A DNA stretch of 64,000 nucleotides, from positions 1-64,000 of the forward strand of contig JAFGUD010000339.1 of the NCBI GenBank assembly GCA_016938685.1, read 5' to 3'. Position 1 is the first letter of the stretch; each line of letters begins with the position of its first letter. A program made the position numbers and the translations under genes. This document shows positions 38,353 to 47,724 of this stretch, in pieces. The notes under the pieces are model-generated. The model was given only the letters and a program-made list of their open reading frames with translations, had not been told where the DNA came from and did no database searches. This DNA is from Bacteroidales bacterium. Lineage in GTDB: Bacteria > Bacteroidota > Bacteroidia > Bacteroidales > JAFGUD01.

Positions 38353-38796
38353 ATGAAAAAACTTGTTGTAATTACATTTTCTTTAGTCTTAATACTTTCT
38401 TCGTGTAGTAATCAGGTAGAAAAGAATATTATCGGAACATGGACAGTAAAAGAAACTGACTTTCAAAATATAGATGAAGTAATGGACATTTTCATAAATG
38501 ATTATGCTCTAGATCAAGCTGGCGCAGATGAAATTAGAAAAGAAATATTAAAGTCATTAGAAGATGAAATGAAAGGAACAATTATAGTGTTTGAAGAAGA
38601 TAACATTTATAAAGCGGAAGGAAATGAAGGTAAATGGTATTATAATAAAAAATCAAAAGCATTTGAAATTGAGGAAGGCGGTTATGAATATGACCTTAGT
38701 ATAGAAAAATTTAAAGGAGATGTTATTGAATTAATTATGACTGTGGAAGATGACGGAATTAAAATGGACATTTCTATGAAATTGTTTAGAAATTAG
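38353..38796 (+). CDS. Lipoprotein, lipocalin-like; diverged paralogue 3 of 3
   Basis: Lipobox LILSSCSN; EKNIIGTWTVKETDFQNIDEVMDIF aligned with paralogues 1 and 2. Confidence 0.8.
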   Translation: MKKLVVITFSLVLILSSCSNQVEKNIIGTWTVKETDFQNIDEVMDIFINDYALDQAGADEIRKEILKSLEDEMKGTIIVFEEDNIYKAEGNEGKWYYNKKSKAFEIEEGGYEYDLSIEKFKGDVIELIMTVEDDGIKMDISMKLFRN

Positions 38797-38945
38797 GCTT
38801 TATTACTTTTTTCACGACGCTAGTTGTAAATAATTTTAGAGGAATATTTTATTTTGAAAATTTCAAAAAAAACTATTCTTTTGCATGACTATATTTTAAT
38901 ATGTAGCATACAGACATATCTAATATTCACTATAAAAAAAATACT

Positions 38946-40556
38946 ATGTTTAAAGGACATCCAAAGGGATTAATCGGAGCTGCTTTAGCCAATATGGGCG
39001 AAAGATTCGGCTTCTATACTATGATGGCTATCTTAGTGCTGTTTTTACAAGCTAAATTTGGTCTGAACGGAAAAGATGCCGGGCTAATTTATTCAGTTTT
39101 TTACTTCTCTATTTATATTCTTGCTTTTGTGGGAGGTATAATAGCTGATAAGTTGAGAAATTTCAAAGGAGTTATTTTAACCGGTTTGATTGTTATGGCG
39201 TTAGGTTATGTTGTAATGGCAATTCCAACTCCTGTTCCGGCAGAAAATAAAACAGCTTTCCTATTCTTTACAATTATAGGATTGTTTGTAATTGCTTTTG
39301 GTAATGGTTTATTCAAAGGTAACTTGCAAGCATTAGTAGGCCAAATGTACGACAGAGATAAATCCTCTGATGATACTAAAAGAGATTCAGGATTTTCTTT
39401 ATTTTATATGTTTATTAATGTAGGTGCTATTTTTGCTCCTTTTGCTGCAATTATTGTTAGAAATTGGTGGTTAGGAAGACATAGTTTTGCTTATGATGCT
39501 AATTTGCCTGCTCTTTGTCATCAACAAATTGACGGAGTATTATCTTCTACAAATGTTGTTGGAACAGGTGCACTTGATCAAGCTCAGGGGGCTGCTGAAA
39601 AACTTTTTGCTCTCGATCCTGCAAGTCAATTTCAAATACTTGCTCAAAAGGTTTCTGAAACTGCTTCTACTTTTAATGCTTCTGAATTTGCAGACCAATA
39701 TCTGACTGCATTTAACACAGGTTTTCATTATGCTTTTGCTACTGCAATTGGAGCAATGATTATTTCTCTTGTTATTTATCTTCTAAACATGAAGACATTC
39801 CCAAGTGTACTTAAAAAATCTGATTTAAGTGATGGAGGAAATACTCATGCAACTGATAACATGTCAGCTAAAGAAATTAAACAAAGACTTTACGCTTTAT
39901 TTGCTGTATTTGGAATTGTTATTTTCTTCTGGTTTTCTTTCCATCAAAATGGCTTGACTTTAACAATGTTTGCTCGTGATTATACTGTCCTTAGTGGTAT
40001 AAAAATAAATCTCGGATTCACAACTATTGAGGGGGCTGAAATATTCCAATCTATCAATCCAATATTTATTGTTATATTAACTCCAATAATAATGGGGATA
40101 TTTGGTTGGCTCAAAACAAAAGGTAAAGAAATTTCTACTCCTAAGAAAATTGCTATTGGTATGGGAATAGCTGCTTCGGCTTATGTTGTAATGGCTCTTG
40201 GTTCTGCCGGTTTACCTGTTCATACTGCTATTGAAGGAAGTCCTCTTGCTGATTCCGAAAAAGTAACTCCTTTCTTGTTGATTGGAACATATCTAATTTT
40301 GACTGTTGCTGAATTATTTATCAGTCCACTTGGAATCTCATTTGTTTCTAAAGTAGCTCCTCCAAAATATCAAGGTATTATGCAAGGAGGCTGGTTAGGT
40401 GCAACTGCTGTTGGTAATCAACTATTATTTATTGGTGCTATTCTTTACGAAAGTATTCCTATTTGGATGACTTGGTCTGTATTTGTTATTGCATGTTCTA
40501 TCTCAATGTTTACTATGTTGTTTATGGTAAAATGGTTAGAAAGAATTACTAAATAA
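38946..40556 (+). CDS. POT-family proton-dependent oligopeptide transporter
   Basis: FKGHPKGLIGAALANMGERFGFYTMMAILVLFL; GIIADKLRNFKGVILTG; GNGLFKGNLQALVGQMY; TVAELFISPLGISFVSKVAP. Confidence 0.92.
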   Translation: MFKGHPKGLIGAALANMGERFGFYTMMAILVLFLQAKFGLNGKDAGLIYSVFYFSIYILAFVGGIIADKLRNFKGVILTGLIVMALGYVVMAIPTPVPAENKTAFLFFTIIGLFVIAFGNGLFKGNLQALVGQMYDRDKSSDDTKRDSGFSLFYMFINVGAIFAPFAAIIVRNWWLGRHSFAYDANLPALCHQQIDGVLSSTNVVGTGALDQAQGAAEKLFALDPASQFQILAQKVSETASTFNASEFADQYLTAFNTGFHYAFATAIGAMIISLVIYLLNMKTFPSVLKKSDLSDGGNTHATDNMSAKEIKQRLYALFAVFGIVIFFWFSFHQNGLTLTMFARDYTVLSGIKINLGFTTIEGAEIFQSINPIFIVILTPIIMGIFGWLKTKGKEISTPKKIAIGMGIAASAYVVMALGSAGLPVHTAIEGSPLADSEKVTPFLLIGTYLILTVAELFISPLGISFVSKVAPPKYQGIMQGGWLGATAVGNQLLFIGAILYESIPIWMTWSVFVIACSISMFTMLFMVKWLERITK

Positions 40557-40599
40557 TTTGTTTCAATTGACAAAAATGTTAAATCTTAAAAATTAAAAC

Positions 40600-40992
40600 A
40601 TGAAAAAAATATTTTTATATATCCCATTTATTCTTGTTCTTTTATTTGCGTCATGTAAAAAAGAAGACGCTGCAAAAGATGTTGAAAATGCATTAAATAA
40701 ATTGGCTTATTTTAATGAAAAATTTGAAGAATTGTATGTTGATGGTGTTATTTCAACAGAGGCTCCAAACGAAGATGAGAAATCTGAGTTTGATCAATTG
40801 AAAAAAATTGCCTCGGAATATTACGAAATTATGAATAAAATAAATTCAAATATTGAAGAAGAAAAGGAAGATTTAGAAAAAGGAAAATCAATAGATGATT
40901 ATGAGAAAAATTATAACGAATTATTGAAAGAAAAACAAGCTGTGATTAATGAACTGACAATGAAATTTGAAGAAAATTTATCTAAAATGTAA
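40600..40992 (+). CDS. Hypothetical lipoprotein
   Basis: Lipobox LLFASCKKED; coiled-coil-rich. Confidence 0.65.
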   Translation: MKKIFLYIPFILVLLFASCKKEDAAKDVENALNKLAYFNEKFEELYVDGVISTEAPNEDEKSEFDQLKKIASEYYEIMNKINSNIEEEKEDLEKGKSIDDYEKNYNELLKEKQAVINELTMKFEENLSKM

Positions 40993-41013
40993 TATTGTTA
41001 CAGTTTAAAATTT

Positions 41014-41050
41014 AAACGCAAAATCTAATAATGGTTTTGCGTTTTTTTAT
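41014..41050 (+). terminator. Terminator
   Basis: AAACGCAAAATCTAATAATGGTTTTGCGTTTTTTT. Confidence 0.78.
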
Positions 41051-41184
41051 TGCAAACGTTTTCTAAGTTTTAATGTGTTGATTTGCTGGTTATTAATGTT
41101 ATTATTGATGAGTAATTTGTTTAAAATAACTTTCTGTTAATAAGCTATCTAATTCAATTATTTTTACCTTTGTGAAAAAAAATT

Positions 41185-41799
41185 GTGAACTGCATTGAAA
41201 AATACTTTTATTTAACTCCTGATCAGAAAGATAAGTTCGAAAAATTTAAACTTTTATTTACTGAATGGAATTCTAAAATTAATCTGGTTTCCCGTAAGGA
41301 TATTGAATTTTTGTGTATTAATCATGTCCTTCATTCTTTAGCAATTGCTAAATATTTGGATTTGGACGGCACAAAAGTTATAGATGTTGGAACGGGTGGG
41401 GGATTTCCCGGAATCCCGTTGGCTATTATGTTTCCGAAATCTGATTTTTTTCTAATTGATTCTATTGGAAAGAAAATTGAAGTTGTTAATGACATTATTA
41501 ATAAATTGGAGCTTAAAAATGCTAAAGCTCAAACAATTCGTAGTACCGAGCTAAAAGGAAAATACGATTTCGTTTTAGCAAGAGCCGTTACTAATTTCCC
41601 AAAGTTTTTTGTTGATGTAAAACATCTTATTAAAGGAGGGTTTGTGACTAATCATGCTAACGGAATTGTTTATCTTAAAGGTGGCGATTTTAAAGAAGAA
41701 ATTAAACCTTATAAAGATAAAATTCATATCGAAAATATATCTGAGATATTTCAAGATGAGTTTTTTGACATTAAAAAAATTATACATTACAAATTTTAA
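41185..41799 (+). CDS. rsmG: 16S rRNA (guanine527-N7)-methyltransferase
   Basis: GTG start; FTEWNSKINLVSRKDIEFLCINHVLHSL; VIDVGTGGGFPGIPLAIMFP. Confidence 0.9.
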   Translation: MNCIEKYFYLTPDQKDKFEKFKLLFTEWNSKINLVSRKDIEFLCINHVLHSLAIAKYLDLDGTKVIDVGTGGGFPGIPLAIMFPKSDFFLIDSIGKKIEVVNDIINKLELKNAKAQTIRSTELKGKYDFVLARAVTNFPKFFVDVKHLIKGGFVTNHANGIVYLKGGDFKEEIKPYKDKIHIENISEIFQDEFFDIKKIIHYKF

Positions 41800-41811
41800 A
41801 ATACATTAGCT

Positions 41812-43011
41812 ATGACAACAAAAAAAAGAGGCGTTATCGGTATTCTTACCGGTGGGGGTGATGTGCCCGGACTTAATCCTGCCATTCGTGCAGTCACTAT
41901 TCGTGCAAAAAGAGAGGGGTATGACGTAATTGGTCTAAAAAGAGGTTGGGCAGGACTAATTGAGATTCAAAGAACAAAAGGCGCTGATAATTCACATTGT
42001 TATGTGCATCTTGATGAAAATATCGTAAATAAAATTGGTCGAACAGGAGGTACTTTTCTGCATTCTTCAAGAACCCGCGCCAGTCATGTGCCAAAAGCTG
42101 TTGTTCCTGAGCATTTAGTTGATACTTACACCGAAGAAATTAACGATCTTACACCGGAAGTTCTTAAAAATTTAGAATTTTTGGGTATTGATTATCTTAT
42201 TCCTATTGGTGGTGACGACACATTAAGCTATGCTGTAAGACTCTATCAAGAAGGTGTAAAAGTTGTTGCTTTGCCAAAAACAATGGATAATGACGTTCCG
42301 GGAACTGATTATTGTATTGGGTTTTCTACTTGCATCACAAGAACCATCAGTATGGTTAATTTGCTTAGAACAAGTGCCGGTTCTCATGAACGTTTTCTTG
42401 TTGTTGAAGTTTTTGGTCGTTATGCAGGTTTTACTGCAATGTTACCAACTATGGCTGGTGCTGCTAATCGTTGCGTTATTCCGGAATATAAATTTAATAT
42501 CGAAAGTTTAACGGAATTATTAGTCGAAGACCGACATAACAATCCAAGTAATTATTCTGTTGTTCTTGTTTCGGAAGGTGCAATGTTTCATGGTGGCGAA
42601 ATGATTTTTGAATCTAATGAAATGGACATGTTTGGTCACAAAAAATTGGGAGGAATTGGTGATATCGTAGGAAAAGGACTAAAAGAGCTTTCTCCGAAAT
42701 TTAATAAAGGTCAGAGAGTAAATGTAATTAACCAAAAACTTGGATATTTAGTGCGTAGTGGTGACCCCGATGCAATTGATTCTATTGTTCCAATGGCTTA
42801 TGGTAATTTAGCTTTGGACTTGATTATGAGAGGAATACATGGTCGATTGGTTGTGCTAAAAAATGGTCGTTATGATAACGTGCCAATTGAAGTTATTACA
42901 ACTACCAGTAAAAAAGTAAATGTAGATAAATTTTATAATGTTGAAAGACTTCGTCCTTTCTACAAAAGTTTTGAAATGCAACCACAGTTCATAATGACAA
43001 GTGAATTCTAA
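41812..43011 (+). CDS. 6-phosphofructokinase, motif pattern suggests PPi-dependent
   Basis: GILTGGGDVPGLNPAIRA; GGDDTLSYA; LPKTMDNDVPGTDYCIGF; EVFGRYAGF. Confidence 0.88.
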   Translation: MTTKKRGVIGILTGGGDVPGLNPAIRAVTIRAKREGYDVIGLKRGWAGLIEIQRTKGADNSHCYVHLDENIVNKIGRTGGTFLHSSRTRASHVPKAVVPEHLVDTYTEEINDLTPEVLKNLEFLGIDYLIPIGGDDTLSYAVRLYQEGVKVVALPKTMDNDVPGTDYCIGFSTCITRTISMVNLLRTSAGSHERFLVVEVFGRYAGFTAMLPTMAGAANRCVIPEYKFNIESLTELLVEDRHNNPSNYSVVLVSEGAMFHGGEMIFESNEMDMFGHKKLGGIGDIVGKGLKELSPKFNKGQRVNVINQKLGYLVRSGDPDAIDSIVPMAYGNLALDLIMRGIHGRLVVLKNGRYDNVPIEVITTTSKKVNVDKFYNVERLRPFYKSFEMQPQFIMTSEF

Positions 43012-43040
43012 AAAAAATCCCGCTATTGCGGGATTTTTTT
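43010..43040. terminator. Bidirectional terminator between pfk and crp-like gene
   Basis: AAAAAAATCCCGCTATTGCGGGATTTTTTT. Confidence 0.87.
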
Positions 43041-43737
43041 ATCCTATTTTTTGAACAGCTTGGAGAAGCTGTTTATTAGATATTGTAATGTTTTTTCCGC
43101 TAACGGAAATAAGTTTTTCTTTCTTGAAATCGCCCAGTATTCTCACAGCATTTTCTCTTGAAATGCCTATGTAATCGGCTAAATCCTGACGCGACATGCT
43201 AAAAACAAACGTATCACTTCTATAAATTTCATCTGCAAAAAATACCAAAGCAGTAGCTAATCTTGCACGTACACTTTTTTGATTCAAAAATGTTAGTCGG
43301 CTAAAAATATTATTTGTGCATTTGGAAATAGATTCTGTTATCGACATTAAAAAATGAGGATTAGATGTGCACAATTCTTTGAAATATTTTATGTCAATCA
43401 AACAAATTCTTGATGGTTCCAGGGCGGTTATTGAAAAACGATAAGAGCCTTCGCCGAAAATAGACTGCAGACCAATATATTCTCCAGATGAAGCAATTCT
43501 TAGAATTGTGTTTTTCTTTTCTGTTTCAATAAATACTTTTACTAATCCTTTTGAAAGATACAAGGAGTGAGTTACTGTTAAATCTTGTTTACAAATGTTT
43601 TCTCCTTTTTTGAAGTTTACTATCAGGCAGTTATCCTGAATTTGTTGTTTTTCTTCAATAGATAGAAAATCGAAATGTTTAGATTGGTATGGACAATTTA
43701 TACAATTATCTGCTTTCTTAAACTTTGCCATGTTCAA
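43039..43737 (-). CDS. Crp/Fnr-family transcriptional regulator
   Basis: cNMP-binding-like fold (LRIASSGEYIGLQSIFGEGSYRFSITALEPSRICLID) plus HTH SRQDLADYIGISRENAVRILGDFKKEKLI. Confidence 0.87.
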   Translation of the reverse strand: MNMAKFKKADNCINCPYQSKHFDFLSIEEKQQIQDNCLIVNFKKGENICKQDLTVTHSLYLSKGLVKVFIETEKKNTILRIASSGEYIGLQSIFGEGSYRFSITALEPSRICLIDIKYFKELCTSNPHFLMSITESISKCTNNIFSRLTFLNQKSVRARLATALVFFADEIYRSDTFVFSMSRQDLADYIGISRENAVRILGDFKKEKLISVSGKNITISNKQLLQAVQKIG

Positions 43738-43848
43738 TGATTTTAGTGACTTCCAAAACTACTGTTTTTTTTTATTATTAGTGATTAAAATCAACTTTTT
43801 TTGCTTTTTTTATGTGTTGCATTATTTATCTAGTTGATTTTTAGGTTT

Positions 43849-44502
43849 TTATCTTGTGAGTTTTTTTGTAAGATTATCTATGTTTTGAGCTAAAAAATCA
43901 TTCAAAATAATATCTGCACCTTTTAAATTTTCTGTTTTTCCTATTCCAATTGCGTACATTTTTGCAGATTTTGCAGCTTCTATACCAGCTTGTGCATCTT
44001 CAAAAACAATACATTCTTCAGGCTTTTTGTTAATTTCAGTTGCTCCCAAAAGAAAAACTTCCGGGTCTGGTTTTGCTTTTGAAATTTTTGTGCCATCAAT
44101 AATAGCATCAAAAAAATCTACCAAATTAATGTTTTGTAGAATTGTCATTGCATTTTTACTTGCCGAACCAAGCGCTATCTTGTAGTTTTTTGTTTTTAAA
44201 TCTGTTAAAAAATCAAGCACTCCGGGTAAAATGTCGGCTGGAGTTAACGTTTTTATTAGTTCAACATAACGGTCATTTTTTTCGGTAGCTAGTTCAAGTT
44301 TTTTTTGCTTATCAAAATTTAAACCACCAACTTCCAAAAGAATATCGAGAGAACGCATTCTGCTTACACCTTTAAGTTTTTCGTTGTCTTTTTCAGTAAA
44401 ATTAAAACCAAGTTTTTGTGCAAGTTCTCGCCAGGCAATAAAATGAAATTTTGCCGTGTCAACAATCACTCCGTCTAAGTCAAATATACAAGCTGAAATC
44501 AT
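43849..44502 (-). CDS. pgmB: Beta-phosphoglucomutase (HAD family)
   Basis: ACIFDLDGVIVDTAKFHFIAWRELA; KLKGVSRMRSLDILL; ALGSASKNA; VFEDAQAGIEAAKSA. Confidence 0.9.
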   Translation of the reverse strand: MISACIFDLDGVIVDTAKFHFIAWRELAQKLGFNFTEKDNEKLKGVSRMRSLDILLEVGGLNFDKQKKLELATEKNDRYVELIKTLTPADILPGVLDFLTDLKTKNYKIALGSASKNAMTILQNINLVDFFDAIIDGTKISKAKPDPEVFLLGATEINKKPEECIVFEDAQAGIEAAKSAKMYAIGIGKTENLKGADIILNDFLAQNIDNLTKKLTR

Positions 44503-44518
44503 AAGTTTAGTTATAAAG

Positions 44519-44582
44519 TTAACCAGTTGATAGTACACCAGAGTAAATTAACGGGTTAACTGTTTTCCTAACAACTGGTTAA
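44519..44582. repeat. Inverted repeat between pgmB and MFS gene
   Basis: TTAACCAGTTG (44519-44529) and CAACTGGTTAA (44572-44582), perfect 11-bp arms. Confidence 0.82.
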
Positions 44583-44585
44583 TTG

Positions 44586-46094
44586 TTAATGTTTATCTTC
44601 TACAAACAACACTGAAATTGCAGCAATCATAAATGAGACTCCTCCTAAAAGCAGGGCGTAAATTGCCTGTTCTTTGAACAAAACTTTAACGAAAAATCCC
44701 AAAATACTGGCTGCTAAGATTTGTGGAATTACAATAAAAAAGTTGAAAATCCCCATATAAGTACCCATTTTTTTTGCCGGTAATGAACCAGTAAGTATAG
44801 CATAAGGCATAGCCAAAATACTAGCCCAAACTAATCCTATTCCAACGAATGCAACCAAAAGTAAATTAGGGTCTTTGATAAAAAAGATAGAAATAAAACT
44901 AATACTTCCCACAATTAATGAAATAGCATGGGTCGTTTTTCTGTTAGTTTTTTTAGCCATAAACATTAGAAAGAATGCTAAAATTGCGGCAGCTCCGTTG
45001 TAAACAGCAAAACAAATACCAACCCAATCTGCTCCGTCGTTATATGCTTGAGAAGTTGGATCAGTAGATCCAAAAACATGTTCCGTAATTGCCGGGGTTG
45101 TGTAAATCCACATTGCAAATAAGGCAAACCACGAGAAAAACTGAACAATAGCAAGTTGTTTCATGGTTTTCGGCATATTATTCAAATCAAGAATTACTTC
45201 TGATAAGCCATTTTTAATTCTGTCTTTTTGTATTAAAAAATTTCCGACAAACATTTCTAATAACCCAAAAACAATTAAGCCTATTGAAAATATGTAAACT
45301 TCACCTTTTGCTTCTTTGGCAAAAAATATTATTACTGCAGTAACAACAATTCCTAATATAATTGAAAAAATTCCAATTTTATTCGTTGATGATATTTCTT
45401 TTTTCTTATCAAATATTTCTTCTCTTACACATTCAGCATCAGCTGATTCTTCATTGTATTTTGCTAATTCTTCAGGAGAATATTCTTTGCTTTTAAATAC
45501 TGTTAATAAAACTGCACTAATAAAAACAATTGCTCCTATTGTAAATGATAACTTTATCGAAGGGGGTATTATTCCTTCTGGTGCTGTATTGGGCACTCCA
45601 AATTGAGCTAAAACCCAAGGAAGACCGGAAGCAATAACAGCACCTGTCCCAATGAAAAAACTTTGCATTGAAAAACCAACTGTTCTTTGTTCGCTTGGAA
45701 GCATATCGCCAACAAAGGCTCTGAAAGGCTCCATCGAAATGTTTATAGAAGCGTCCATAATCCACAACATCCCAGCGGCAACCCAAAGAACAGGTGAATG
45801 AGGCATAAATAATAATGCAATTGAAGCTAAAATGGCTCCGACCAGAAAATATGGTCTTCTTCTGCCGAGTTTACACCAAGTTTTATCACTCATGTGACCA
45901 ATTATGGGTTGAATTATAAGACCAGTTAACGGTGCGGCAATCCACAAAATTGGGATTTTATCTAAATCAGCACCAAGGGTTTGAAAAATACGACTGACGT
46001 TGGCATTTTGTAGACCGAGTCCAAATTGAATTCCGAGAAATCCGAAGCTCATATTCCAAATTTGCCAAAAACTGAGTTTAGGTTTTTTGCTCAT
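44586..46094 (-). CDS. MFS sugar transporter (SLC45/maltose-type)
   Basis: FWQIWNMSFGFLGIQFGLGLQNANVSRIFQTLGA; GHMSDKTWCKLGRRRPYFLVGA; PUL context. Confidence 0.83.
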   Translation of the reverse strand: MSKKPKLSFWQIWNMSFGFLGIQFGLGLQNANVSRIFQTLGADLDKIPILWIAAPLTGLIIQPIIGHMSDKTWCKLGRRRPYFLVGAILASIALLFMPHSPVLWVAAGMLWIMDASINISMEPFRAFVGDMLPSEQRTVGFSMQSFFIGTGAVIASGLPWVLAQFGVPNTAPEGIIPPSIKLSFTIGAIVFISAVLLTVFKSKEYSPEELAKYNEESADAECVREEIFDKKKEISSTNKIGIFSIILGIVVTAVIIFFAKEAKGEVYIFSIGLIVFGLLEMFVGNFLIQKDRIKNGLSEVILDLNNMPKTMKQLAIVQFFSWFALFAMWIYTTPAITEHVFGSTDPTSQAYNDGADWVGICFAVYNGAAAILAFFLMFMAKKTNRKTTHAISLIVGSISFISIFFIKDPNLLLVAFVGIGLVWASILAMPYAILTGSLPAKKMGTYMGIFNFFIVIPQILAASILGFFVKVLFKEQAIYALLLGGVSFMIAAISVLFVEDKH

Positions 46095-46260
46095 TATTTT
46101 TTGCGTTTAAATTTGTTGTTATCAAAAACAAAGATTAATTTCTGAATAGGGTATAAAAAACTACTCCGAACCAGATGTAGCTCAGAAATAATTGTGGATA
46201 GAAAATAAAACAGCATAAAATCAGCGTAAAAATATAAAAAAAATAGAAAATGCAAAATTA

Positions 46261-46380
46261 GTTTTTCAGTCTTCTGTCCTCAGCCTTTCAGTTTTCAGTC
46301 TTCAGTTCTCAGTTTTTAGTCTTCAGTTTTCAGCCTTTTAGTCTTTCATTTCCGACTGCCGACTGTTTGACTGCCGACTA
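46261..46380. repeat. Degenerate ~7-nt tandem repeat array
   Basis: CAGTCTT/CAGTTTT/CAGTTCT/CAGCCTT units followed by CCGACTG-type units. Confidence 0.82.
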
Positions 46381-47391
46381 TACCAGTGTTTTTGTACTTT
46401 CTCTCAGAACTAATTTTGTGGACACAACTTCGGTTCTTGGGCGGATTTCTTTTTCGCTTTCAATCCTTTCAATTAGTAATCTTGTTGCAGTATAACCCAT
46501 TTCGTAACCGGGTTGTTCCACGGTTGATAATTTCGGACTAATTATTTTTGAAATTAAATCGTTAGAATAACCAAAGACAGAAACCTGGTCGGGAATAGAT
46601 ATTCTGTTTTTGTTTAATGTAACAATCGCACCTGCAGCACTATCATCGTTGACTGTGAAAATGCCGTCAAAAGTAATTTTGTTGTCAATAAGTTTTTGAG
46701 TTTGAACTATTGCTTCTTCAAAGTTATCACAAGTAATAATAAGGTCTTTTTCATAAGGAAGATTATATTCATGAAAAGCCTCTAAAAAACCGGTTAGTCT
46801 TTTGGTTGAAATTTCTAAATTATCCGGACCTTTGAAATGGACAATTTTTCGACAGCCGGTTTTTATTAAGTATTCTGTTGCTAAAAAGGCAGCATATTCA
46901 TCGTTTACAATTACTTTGTCGGTTTTTAAAGTAGGACAAATTCTGTCGAAAAAAACAATTGGAATGTCGTAAGACATTAACTGTGTAAAATGTGAAAAAT
47001 CAGTTGTTTGTTTTGTCCTTGAAATTAGTACTCCTTCTACACCGCTCGAAATCATTGCGGTTGTATTGTCAATTTCTCTTTCTACTAATTCATTCGATTG
47101 CGTAACTATAACGGTGTAGCCTTTTTCATGAGCACAATCCTCAATTCCGCTAATAACAGACGAGAAAAAATAATGCACAATTTGTGGGATAATAACACCT
47201 ATTGTATTCGATTTGTTTTTTCTAAGATTCAATGCAAGAGTATTTGGTCTGTATTTTAACTTTGAAGCTTGTTCTAATACCGCTTTTTTGGTTTTTTCGC
47301 TAATATCAGGATGATCTTTTAACGCTCTTGAAACAGTTGAAGGCGAAATACCTAATATTTTTGCTATGTCTTTTATGGTTGCTCTATGCAT
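46378..47391 (-). CDS. LacI-family transcriptional regulator
   Basis: ATIKDIAKILGISPSTVSRALKDHPDISEKTKKAVLEQA HTH; NTIGVIIPQIVHYFFSSVISGIED. Confidence 0.93.
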   Translation of the reverse strand: MHRATIKDIAKILGISPSTVSRALKDHPDISEKTKKAVLEQASKLKYRPNTLALNLRKNKSNTIGVIIPQIVHYFFSSVISGIEDCAHEKGYTVIVTQSNELVEREIDNTTAMISSGVEGVLISRTKQTTDFSHFTQLMSYDIPIVFFDRICPTLKTDKVIVNDEYAAFLATEYLIKTGCRKIVHFKGPDNLEISTKRLTGFLEAFHEYNLPYEKDLIITCDNFEEAIVQTQKLIDNKITFDGIFTVNDDSAAGAIVTLNKNRISIPDQVSVFGYSNDLISKIISPKLSTVEQPGYEMGYTATRLLIERIESEKEIRPRTEVVSTKLVLRESTKTLV

Positions 47392-47593
47392 TTTGTTATT
47401 GAAAAAAAATTTAAAAAAATATAATATTTAGTATTACTTTTCTCAAAAATTGGGTTTTATTTTTTTTTTTGAAATAATACAGTTGTTTTTCCTGAAAGTC
47501 CTATTAGCAATGAATTATAGGTTTTTTAGTCTAATCAGCGTGGGCTAAAATAGTAATATAAGAAGTCAAATGCAAATTTTTTAAAAAAAAATT

Positions 47594-47623
47594 GCAAACG
47601 ATTGCGGTGACGTTTTCGCAAAC
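47594..47623. promoter_or_regulatory. Putative tandem LacI-type operators upstream of susC
   Basis: GCAAACGATTGC (47594-47605) and GTTTTCGCAAAC (47612-47623), near-palindromic with central CG. Confidence 0.5.
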
Positions 47624-47638
47624 TTTTGTCAAAACATC

Positions 47639-47671
47639 TTTGGTTTTTAAGTTAATTTTATGTTAAATTTG
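47639..47671 (+). promoter_or_regulatory. Putative susC promoter
   Basis: -33 TTTG (47639-47642), 21-nt spacer, -7 TAAATTTG (47664-47671), matching Bacteroidetes TTTG/TAnnTTTG. Confidence 0.6.
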
Positions 47672-47724
47672 GAGTGGACGAAAATTAAACAGTTTTATAT
47701 TTTTTTACTAAAAAAACAATATTT

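Noticed and set aside
41165-41172. TACCTTTG as a definite rsmG promoter
   Set aside because: Matches the -7 consensus but no properly spaced -33 TTTG was found and it lies very close to the GTG start; left as unproven.
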